Under the pieces are notes generated by a model. It did no database searches. It saw only the letters and a program-made list of their open reading frames with translations, and was not told the origin of the DNA. Of a stretch of 17,023 nucleotides of DNA, positions 7,905 to 13,466 are shown one piece after another. The DNA is taken from the NCBI GenBank assembly GCA_902490315.1, contig CABUDK010000027.1, positions 1 to 17,023 on the forward strand. Direction: 5' to 3'. Position 1 is the stretch's first letter; each line of letters starts with the position of its first letter. This stretch comes from an uncultured Porphyromonas sp. (GTDB taxonomy: Bacteria > Bacteroidota > Bacteroidia > Bacteroidales > Porphyromonadaceae). A program made the translations under genes and the position numbers.

Positions 7905-8057
7905 ATAGGGACGCTCGGTTCGTACGTGTAACGATTGTTACATCGTTAAGGTTTCGCTTTAATACGACGGACGCCCTCTTACTAAATACAGACCGTGCGT
8001 CCCTACAAAGGGTTACTCGTCTGTCAAGCATGGACGCACACGCTCGTGCGTCCATGC
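7905..8057. repeat. REP/BIME-like palindromic repeat cluster, copy B
   Basis: The gap between mfa1 and mfa2 shares blocks with copy A: ACGTGTAACGATT (7924-7936), GTTAC (7937-7941), ACGGACGC, then CAGACCGTGCGTCCCTACAA (7989-8008) and GGTTACTCGT. In copy A a 37-base segment (536-572) containing one whole GTAG hairpin unit lies between ACGTGTAACGATT and GTTAC. Here these two blocks are directly joined. A degenerate unit begins near 7905 (TAGGGACGCTCGG), and a full palindrome lies at 8028-8057. TGTAAC-GATT-GTTACA at 7927-7942 is a small extra palindrome at the junction. Confidence 0.7.
8028..8057 (-). terminator. 12-bp-stem hairpin just downstream of mfa1
   Basis: GCATGGACGCAC (8028-8039) pairs perfectly with GTGCGTCCATGC (8046-8057) around a 6-base loop, 21 bases past the mfa1 stop. 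It belongs to the palindromic repeat family of the neighbouring gap. There is no T-run after it, so it may act as a partial terminator or as a 3' stabiliser that protects mfa1 mRNA. Either role would favour the major subunit over the downstream minor ones. Confidence 0.55.
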
Positions 8058-8078
8058 AAGCAGATCAAGTCTATTAGA

Positions 8079-9617
8079 TTAGAGCGATAGCTCGATCTTG
8101 TAGGTGTGTACGTTCCAAGGAACAACCGTAACGTCTACAGCCATATAGGTCTCCTCAGGAGTATTGTTGTCACCAGGGTTGAAAGGAGGTGTATTGGGAT
8201 CATCCTTTGGCTTTGGATCGGGGTTATCCTTAGGATCATTTGGATCCTCTGGGAAGAGTGGGTTCCAGTTCGCACCGAGACCCTTGAAGCCCGTTACGCT
8301 GATGTGGTAGATGTTGTTACGGTAAGCAGGTGCGTTGAGCGTCTTCTTGACATCGTCAGGATTGACGAATGCGTAGTAAAGCACCTTACCCTTTAGATAG
8401 GTGCGGAACTTCTGATCCTTAACACCATTCTTTGTCTCGTCTGTGACATTCTCCTTCTTTATATAGAAGAGACCGTTCTCACCCCTATAGAAGTCGTTAC
8501 CCTCAGTGTAGGTGTTGCCCTCAGCTTCATCTGCAAACTTAGCGGGGACAAACTTCGTACGAACGAGTACGTAAGGCGTGTTAGCACGACGGAACTTACC
8601 CGTATAGTTAGTAGCAGTCTCACCAGCCTTACCAAACAGGTGACTAGCCTCAAAGATGAATGCACTGCTCTCGAGAGACTTCTCACCGATCTTTAGCGCT
8701 GAAGCTAGATCTGTAGCTACAAGAGCGCTACGATCCAGCTTGCTTAGGTCGCTGTAGTCATAAGCAGCAGCCTGTGCAGCATAGTTTGGAGTTGCTATAC
8801 CGATCGTAGGCATAAAGTTATAAGCAGGAGTGAGGATCACACCATCAGCGTCCTTCTTCTGAGAGAGGTAGAATGCCTTCTCACCCTGAGCTACAGCGTA
8901 GGTGATGTTGCTGATCGTACCCATATCGGTACCATCCTCGTACTTAATCGTGTAGGTATCCTTAGTGGCGGTCAGTAGCACGCGAGCTACAGCACGCTTC
9001 ACCTGGACAGATGCACGGTTCTTAGTTCCTGCAAGAGCCACATCCTCGGTAACGCCATCCTCTACAGCGATCTCACACTTTGCAGCGTTGGTCATCATGA
9101 TGATATCACCCTTGGTAGCGTCAGTCTTAGCGACCTGACCCGTAGTCATATCCTCGATAGCCTTGTTGTAAGCAGCCATAAAGTTGTTAGGGATAGACTG
9201 CTTGAGGCGATTTGTCACCTCCGCAGGAGCGTTAAGTAGGACGAAGACCTCCTTCTGACCAGCAGTCGTGGCGATAGCCTTCTTAGGCTTGATGGTAATC
9301 TGATTGTCTTTACCAGTGGGATTAGACTCGTTGGAGATCGTAAAGTCATCCGTGGTGTATCTACCAAGAGCAACCTCACCCTTGCTGACGATGTAGACGT
9401 CTACCGACTCGATAACGTCTTTACCGTTCCACTTGCCTACGGAGTTGAAGTCATCCTCATTGTCGCCGGCACGCATGTCAGACTGCAGACCGATAGCTAC
9501 GCTTACGTAGGTCGTGCCTTCGTTCTTCTTGGGCTCTTGATTGTCCTTTTTGCAGGAGGTCAGAGCGACTAGACCGATCGTTAGAAGGCCTAGCAGAATT
9601 CTTACTGTTCTGTTCAT
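8079..9617 (-). CDS. mfa1: Mfa1-type major fimbrillin precursor
   Basis: The product has 512 residues and is the structural subunit of a short (Mfa1-type) fimbria. The lipoprotein signal ends at Cys22 (VALTSC). The processing site MRAGDNED puts Arg49-Ala50 at the same place as in P. gingivalis Mfa1, where Arg-gingipain removes the propeptide before polymerisation. Recognisable Mfa1 blocks follow: VGKWNGKDVIESVDVYIV (~60-77), ARVLLTATKDTYTIKYEDG, YVLVRTKFVPAKF, a GKVLYYAFVNPDD block, and NNIYHISVTGFKGLGANWNP. A Pro/Asp/Lys-rich loop (~452-487) precedes the final strand VTVVPWNVHTYKIEL, which matches the Mfa1 end. It is the first gene of the fimbrial operon, with a TATCTTTG -7 box about 80 bases upstream and paired 19-base direct repeats above that. 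In P. gingivalis mfa1 is controlled by the FimS/FimR system; a similar activator is plausible here. Confidence 0.92.
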   Translation of the reverse strand: MNRTVRILLGLLTIGLVALTSCKKDNQEPKKNEGTTYVSVAIGLQSDMRAGDNEDDFNSVGKWNGKDVIESVDVYIVSKGEVALGRYTTDDFTISNESNPTGKDNQITIKPKKAIATTAGQKEVFVLLNAPAEVTNRLKQSIPNNFMAAYNKAIEDMTTGQVAKTDATKGDIIMMTNAAKCEIAVEDGVTEDVALAGTKNRASVQVKRAVARVLLTATKDTYTIKYEDGTDMGTISNITYAVAQGEKAFYLSQKKDADGVILTPAYNFMPTIGIATPNYAAQAAAYDYSDLSKLDRSALVATDLASALKIGEKSLESSAFIFEASHLFGKAGETATNYTGKFRRANTPYVLVRTKFVPAKFADEAEGNTYTEGNDFYRGENGLFYIKKENVTDETKNGVKDQKFRTYLKGKVLYYAFVNPDDVKKTLNAPAYRNNIYHISVTGFKGLGANWNPLFPEDPNDPKDNPDPKPKDDPNTPPFNPGDNNTPEETYMAVDVTVVPWNVHTYKIELSL

Positions 9618-9695
9618 TCTGTGTTTGTTATTTGATTGATATAAAGATTCTTCGATGTCTCACCGAAATGAAAATGTCTACGGGGATACTCGATG

Positions 9696-9703
9696 CAAAG
9701 ATA
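9696..9703 (-). promoter_or_regulatory. -7 box of the fimbrial operon promoter
   Basis: The minus strand reads TATCTTTG, a full TAnnTTTG match, about 80 bases before the mfa1 ATG. I find no TTG/TTTG 17-23 bases upstream where the -33 element would lie. This fits a promoter that depends on an activator, and the direct repeats at 9735-9774 are well placed for that. Confidence 0.65.
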
Positions 9704-9734
9704 GGCATAATAATCGGAACCATCTCCTGATCGA

Positions 9735-9774
9735 CTTGACATATTCGGTATTTTTCTTGACATATTCGGTATTT
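9735..9774. promoter_or_regulatory. Two 19-bp direct repeats upstream of the mfa1 promoter
   Basis: CTTGACATATTCGGTATTT occurs at 9735-9753 and, identically, at 9756-9774, with a period of 21 bases (two DNA turns). The proximal copy ends 31 bases upstream of the -7 box, so the pair covers about -45 to -84 relative to the expected start. This layout is what a dimeric or response-regulator activator would bind. The repeats are seen directly; the regulator is not known from this window. Confidence 0.7.
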
Positions 9775-9855
9775 CCTAGCGGGGATAGAGTTTATAGATT
9801 AGAGCATAGAGATACGCGTCCCTGCTGGCAGATTACGTGTGAGCGTTGCGAGGAG

Positions 9856-10158
9856 CTAGAGCTCGCGGAGGAGATGCTTGATGGCAGCGAGGGGGTGGTG
9901 GAAGAGCATACGAGGACCGGCCCAGCGCATCACCGCCTGAATGCGGGCGCGCATGTCGGAACGGTAGCAGTGTATGGGACATTTGCGGCAGGTGGGCTTC
10001 TCTGCTCCGTAGCGGCAGTGCTCTAGTCGCTGTGTGGCGTATTCGAGTAGCTCGCGACAGCTATCGCAGAGCATCGCATGTCCCTCTTTCTGCCTGCAGT
10101 AGAGCTGAATCATCTGCCTGATGACCTGCTGCTCCTCTTCGATACGTCCCTTGCTCAT
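9856..10158 (-). CDS. ygbA: YgbA-family (nitrous oxide-stimulated promoter) cysteine-rich protein
   Basis: A small protein of about 100 residues. I prefer the start at 10158 (MSKGRIEEEQ); an in-frame ATG seven codons upstream (10179) is possible and would place the start only 6 bases from the inverted repeat. Numbered from the upstream start, cysteines lie at 28, 38, 41, 55, 64, 67 and 71, within LYCRQKEGH, LCDSC, CRYGAEKPTCRKCPIHCY, followed by VMRWAGPRMLFHHP. This is the signature of the YgbA_NO family (PF11756). Enterobacterial ygbA is induced under nitrosative stress through NsrR; its biochemical role is poorly defined, and the Cys pattern suggests metal or Fe-S binding. It lies between the LRR gene and the fimbrial promoter. 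No clear promoter box is visible upstream, so it may be read through from the LRR gene or use an unrecognised promoter. Confidence 0.88.
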   Translation of the reverse strand: MSKGRIEEEQQVIRQMIQLYCRQKEGHAMLCDSCRELLEYATQRLEHCRYGAEKPTCRKCPIHCYRSDMRARIQAVMRWAGPRMLFHHPLAAIKHLLREL

Positions 10159-10185
10159 ACGACTGCTTGTCAATACCATTACATT

Positions 10186-10290
10186 ACTGTCCGATAAAAG
10201 TCTGAAAGAGCATACCGAAGGGGCTCAACCGCTTCCTCTGCGACCGAGCCCCTCGCTTGTTGTTCCAAGTACTGACTTTTATCGGATAGT
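10186..10290. repeat. 105-bp nested inverted-repeat element
   Basis: ACTGTCCGATAAAAGTC (10186-10202) and the complement of GACTTTTATCGGATAGT (10274-10290) match at 16 of 17 positions. Inside, AGGGGCTC (10219-10226) pairs with GAGCCCCT (10246-10253). The element fills the gap between the LRR gene stop (10299) and the ygbA-like start. It may be a MITE-like remnant with terminal inverted repeats, or a structured terminator or leader RNA. I see no convincing target-site duplication next to it. Confidence 0.65.
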
Positions 10291-10298
10291 CATGGGCT

Positions 10299-11429
10299 CT
10301 ACATCACACGAACGGTGTGATGCGATGTAGCCATCATTAGCGGAGTGCTCTCAACGGCGGAGAGTGCGATCGTGCAAGAGCCCTCAGAGTCACTAAGCGT
10401 GCGAACGAGAAGCTCTCCCGTAGCGAGGTATAGCGAGACCTCCTCGAGAGGCTCTAGACCTGTGACATAGAGCATCTGAGTAGTACGATCTCTATAGACC
10501 TTCACCTTTTGACTGGTTATGACGGTATTGCTAGTGATCCCCTCGTAAGGTATACCAGCACCATCGTTATCCCCATCAGAGTAGTCGAGCGTCTGCCAAT
10601 GCTTGGCGAGTGCATCCTGAACATTCTTCTTGAGGATCACATTTTGCTCGCTTTCATTTTTCGTGTCTATGGCAAAAAGGTGGCACACGTCTGTCCGATC
10701 ATTGCGATCTGGTAGCGAGGCTACTAATCGCTCCATTGCTTGCCCCTTGATCGCATTGCCATTGCAATAGATCGTTTCGAGCTTTGTGTTGTTACTGACC
10801 GAGAGCTCTGTAAGCTTATTCTCAGACAGATCTACACCGATGAGCAGCGGGTTGTGGCTCAAGTCTACCTCCGCTATCTGGTTGTGATAAGCGAGGAAGT
10901 GTGTGAGCGCCCCACACTGAGCTAGATCTATTTTGGTCAACTTGTTTTGACTGAAGTTTAGCTCAGTAAGCTTTGTATTGGCAGTGACATCAAGCGCTGA
11001 GAGCTGATTCTCTATACAATATAGTATGCTAAGGTTTGACAGCGCACGTGTATCTAGTTCTGTCAAAGCATTGTTACTACACCACAAAGATATAAGCGAA
11101 GAAGCTTTGGTGAGATCCAATCGGGTCAGTTGAGCCTCGGAGCAATCTAGGCTAGTCACCCGGCCTTTGATTGTGATCTGAGGAGCCTTGACCTTAGCTA
11201 TACCTCCGTACTCCAACTCAGCACCCTCTACATCGATATCACCCTCTCCCTCTACGGAAAGCATGATATAGGACCCCACACTTGCCGTCGTGGTCATCGT
11301 GATGGTAGGAGTAGCAGGCGTCGAGTCATCCGACCCTTTGTAAATAAGGGCATCTAGTGCACCAGTCTGCGCAAATTGGCTCAACGGCAGCAAGCCTATG
11401 AGCAGAAGAGTAAGTAGAATTCGCTTCAT
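10299..11429 (-). CDS. Secreted leucine-rich-repeat protein (BspA/InlJ-like) with T9SS-like tail
   Basis: The product has 376 residues. The signal peptide covers residues 1-20 (MKRILLTLLLIGLLPLSQFA, then QTG). Residues ~91-228 hold about six to seven leucine-rich repeats of ~21 residues with the pattern LTxLDLSxNxxLxxLxCSxN, for example LTELDTRALSNLSILYCIEN and LTELSVSNNTKLETIYCNGN. These resemble the BspA and internalin-J proteins of oral Bacteroidetes. A linker contains the acidic DYSDGDNDG (~282-290). Residues ~305-376 (VKVYRDRTTQMLYVTGL ... LYLATGELLVRTL ... VRVM) look like a C-terminal T9SS sorting domain, so the protein is probably surface-exposed and used in adhesion. A weak -7-like TAAATTAG lies at 11490-11497 upstream. 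Stand-alone transcription is likely but not proven. Confidence 0.85.
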   Translation of the reverse strand: MKRILLTLLLIGLLPLSQFAQTGALDALIYKGSDDSTPATPTITMTTTASVGSYIMLSVEGEGDIDVEGAELEYGGIAKVKAPQITIKGRVTSLDCSEAQLTRLDLTKASSLISLWCSNNALTELDTRALSNLSILYCIENQLSALDVTANTKLTELNFSQNKLTKIDLAQCGALTHFLAYHNQIAEVDLSHNPLLIGVDLSENKLTELSVSNNTKLETIYCNGNAIKGQAMERLVASLPDRNDRTDVCHLFAIDTKNESEQNVILKKNVQDALAKHWQTLDYSDGDNDGAGIPYEGITSNTVITSQKVKVYRDRTTQMLYVTGLEPLEEVSLYLATGELLVRTLSDSEGSCTIALSAVESTPLMMATSHHTVRVM

Positions 11430-11550
11430 ACCTTATAGGATAAGAGTTAATAGTGCTAGATAGGAGTAAGTTCCAGTCGTTTTCGACCGCTAATTTAGGC
11501 ATATTCTCCGAATCAGCCTACACTGGCATAGGGCTTAACAGCAATCCTTG

Positions 11551-12456
11551 CTACACGGCAGAGGGAGATCCATCTCGTAGGGAGCAGAGGTGGAGGAGCT
11601 TGTAGAGGGCGAAGAGGCGTAGCGAGGGGTGGCGTGAGGTGAGCTGTCGCCGTAGCAAGGGCTTGAGCGTCGGAGCCAGGGCGCCGAGGAGCGGGACGAG
11701 CCTAGCGCGCTCTAGTCTTAGGTAGAGCTGGAGGAGACGTATGGGATAGGGTGCAAGCAAGGCACGGTGTCGGTAGAGATTCTCCACGTAGCGCTCGGTG
11801 GTGTCGAGAAACTGATCGCTGGTCTCCTTGAGCGCATGAATGACGGGGTTGTCGATATGCGTGATAGCGATGCCTCGCTCAGCTAGTCGATAGCCGAAAT
11901 AGGCGTCTTCGTAGCCCATACCCATCTCCGTGGGGAAGCCCTCCTCTAGAAAGATGTGACGAGGTATCAGGAAGCTCATACTAACGAATGCTTCTGCGGG
12001 TGCTTGCTGCCGCTCAGCGAGGCTACGTGTCTCGACCTTGTGACCATACTTATAGCGCAACAACTTGTCTCTGGAGGGTCGTTCGGTGGGATAGCAAAAG
12101 CCTCCTACCACTACCCTATCGCTATGCGCTGCTTGCAGGTAGTCCACAACGAAGCGGGCAGAGGCTGGCATCGTGTCGGAGTCGATGATGAGGAGCTGAT
12201 CGCCCTCAGCTTGCTGCGCTAGGTAGTTGCGCATACGTCCCGCACCAAGATGCGTCGTAGGACGGACAAGCCGTATGAGTTCCTCCTGCTGTAAAGCGTC
12301 GTAGAACTGAGCATAGTAAGGGTCGGAGGAGTCATCTCCGAGGATGATCTCGCCCGCTATGTGCGCCTGTAGTAGCTGACGGTGCAGAGTCTCTACGAGC
12401 GGACGGCAGTCGTAGTTGCGTGTGGGGATCAGTATGGAGATTTGCTTGGCTGGCAT
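11551..12456 (-). CDS. Family 2 glycosyltransferase
   Basis: The product has 301 residues with a GT-A fold of the GT2 family. The N-terminus KQISILIPTRNYDC is the nucleotide-binding strand and loop. DDSSD (41-45) and IDSDTMP (91-97, the DXD-like metal site) should bind the UDP- or GDP-sugar and divalent metal. GYEDAYFGYRLAERG (181-195) is the ED segment that normally supplies the catalytic base. The C-terminal ~60 residues are basic, Leu/Arg-rich and helix-prone, and may associate with the inner face of the membrane. It likely adds a sugar to a surface polysaccharide, lipopolysaccharide or glycoprotein; the acceptor cannot be told. It is a single-gene unit: a TACTTTTG box lies at 12506-12513, and a strong hairpin separates it from panB. 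Confidence 0.88.
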   Translation of the reverse strand: MPAKQISILIPTRNYDCRPLVETLHRQLLQAHIAGEIILGDDSSDPYYAQFYDALQQEELIRLVRPTTHLGAGRMRNYLAQQAEGDQLLIIDSDTMPASARFVVDYLQAAHSDRVVVGGFCYPTERPSRDKLLRYKYGHKVETRSLAERQQAPAEAFVSMSFLIPRHIFLEEGFPTEMGMGYEDAYFGYRLAERGIAITHIDNPVIHALKETSDQFLDTTERYVENLYRHRALLAPYPIRLLQLYLRLERARLVPLLGALAPTLKPLLRRQLTSRHPSLRLFALYKLLHLCSLRDGSPSAV

Positions 12457-12505
12457 GGGCGAGCTAGTGAGAGACAGTTTCGTTGCGTAAGCGGAAGGCG
12501 CTCCA

Positions 12506-12513
12506 CAAAAGTA
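12506..12513 (-). promoter_or_regulatory. -7 box of the glycosyltransferase gene
   Basis: The minus strand reads TACTTTTG (TAnnTTTG) about 50 bases before the ATG, with a TTG 22 bases further upstream that fits the -33 element. It lies directly after the panB terminator hairpin, consistent with a new transcription unit. Confidence 0.6.
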
Positions 12514-12543
12514 CTCATTTCGGGCTGTATAGACACAACAAGA

Positions 12544-12586
12544 AGCGAAGGCACTACCAACCTATTGAGTTGATAGTGCCTTCGCT
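12544..12586 (-). terminator. Terminator hairpin after panB
   Basis: AGCGAAGGCACTA (12544-12556) pairs perfectly with TAGTGCCTTCGCT (12574-12586). After one mismatch, CAAC/GTTG (12558-12561/12569-12572) extends the stem to a 7-base loop. It starts 22 bases past the panB stop. The following minus-strand bases (TCTTGTTGTG) are only moderately T-rich. It likely ends the ychF-guaA-panB transcript. Confidence 0.75.
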
Positions 12587-12608
12587 ATGTGTGTGTAGCC
12601 TGTGATGA

Positions 12609-13430
12609 CTAGTAAGACTCCTCCTCGTTGGGGAAGTCTTGGCTCTTGACGTCGGCTATGTAGTGCTGCACCGCCTCGGTCATGAGAGAGCCGAGATCAG
12701 CGTAGCGACGCAAGAAGCGAGGGCTAAAGCCTTGCGTGATGCCGAGCATGTCGTGCATGACGAGCACTTGTCCGTCTACCCCACCGCCTGCTCCGATGCC
12801 GATGACAGGGATTGTTAGCTCAGAGGCAACCTTGGTGGCTAGCGGTGCTGGGATCTTCTCCAGTACGAGGGCAAAGCAGCCTAGCTCCTCGAGGAGGTGC
12901 GCATCAGCCAGCAACTTGTCAGCCTCCGCCTGCTCCTTAGCACGGACAGCATAAGAGCCAAACTTATTGATCGACTGAGGAGTGAGCCCGAGGTGCCCCA
13001 TGATCGGGATACCAGCCGAGAGGATACGCTCTACCGACTCACGGATCTCGCTCCCCCCCTCGATCTTAATCGCATCAGCATGGGTGATCTTCATCACTTT
13101 GATCGCACTCTCTAGAGCGATCTTCGAGTTGCCCTGATAAGAGCCAAAGGGAAGGTCTACGACGACCAGTGCACGCTGCACCGCTTTCATCACGCTCTTG
13201 CCGTGGTATATCATTTGGTCGAGCGTGATAGGCAGCGTAGTCACATTACCCGCCATCACATTACTGGCAGAGTCGCCTACGAGGATCACATCCATGCCGG
13301 CAGCATCGATGATCTGTGCTGCTGAGTAGTCGTAAGCGGTGAGCATGGAGATCTTCTCCCCACGCTCTTTCATCTCGAGTAGTCGTCGGGTGGTCACCTT
13401 GCGACTATCGATAGCTTTATAGGTAGACAT
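12609..13430 (-). CDS. panB: 3-methyl-2-oxobutanoate hydroxymethyltransferase (ketopantoate hydroxymethyltransferase)
   Basis: The product has 273 residues, the usual PanB length. It is a cytoplasmic (beta/alpha)8 barrel that transfers a hydroxymethyl group from 5,10-methylene-THF to 2-oxoisovalerate to give ketopantoate, the first committed step of pantothenate and CoA synthesis. Visible signatures are GDSASNVMAG (52-61, Asp53 a metal ligand), VDLPFGSYQ (91-99, Asp92), IKIEGG (121-126, Glu124), MGHLGLTPQS (144-153), LEKIP (190-194, Glu191 in the place of the catalytic Glu) and IGIGAGGG (210-217). All active-site residues expected from E. coli PanB are present. It follows guaA after 36 bases and is followed by a strong hairpin, so it is probably the last gene of a ychF-guaA-panB unit. 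The other pantothenate genes are not in this window. Confidence 0.97.
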   Translation of the reverse strand: MSTYKAIDSRKVTTRRLLEMKERGEKISMLTAYDYSAAQIIDAAGMDVILVGDSASNVMAGNVTTLPITLDQMIYHGKSVMKAVQRALVVVDLPFGSYQGNSKIALESAIKVMKITHADAIKIEGGSEIRESVERILSAGIPIMGHLGLTPQSINKFGSYAVRAKEQAEADKLLADAHLLEELGCFALVLEKIPAPLATKVASELTIPVIGIGAGGGVDGQVLVMHDMLGITQGFSPRFLRRYADLGSLMTEAVQHYIADVKSQDFPNEEESY

Positions 13431-13466
13431 ATTGAATAGGTATTAAATAGTAGACTGAGCGAAGCG

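Noticed and set aside
7789..8077. Open frames of 84-88 residues on both strands between mfa1 and mfa2
   Set aside because: They run through the palindromic repeat cluster and the G9 tract, and show no protein-like features.
10186..10290. Invertible promoter flanked by inverted repeats
   Set aside because: The interior of about 70 bases has no -7 box in either orientation and no recombinase gene is present in the window.
10181..10295. Target-site duplication around the 105-bp inverted-repeat element
   Set aside because: The flanks share only CAT out of register and not directly next to the repeat ends, so no duplication can be claimed.
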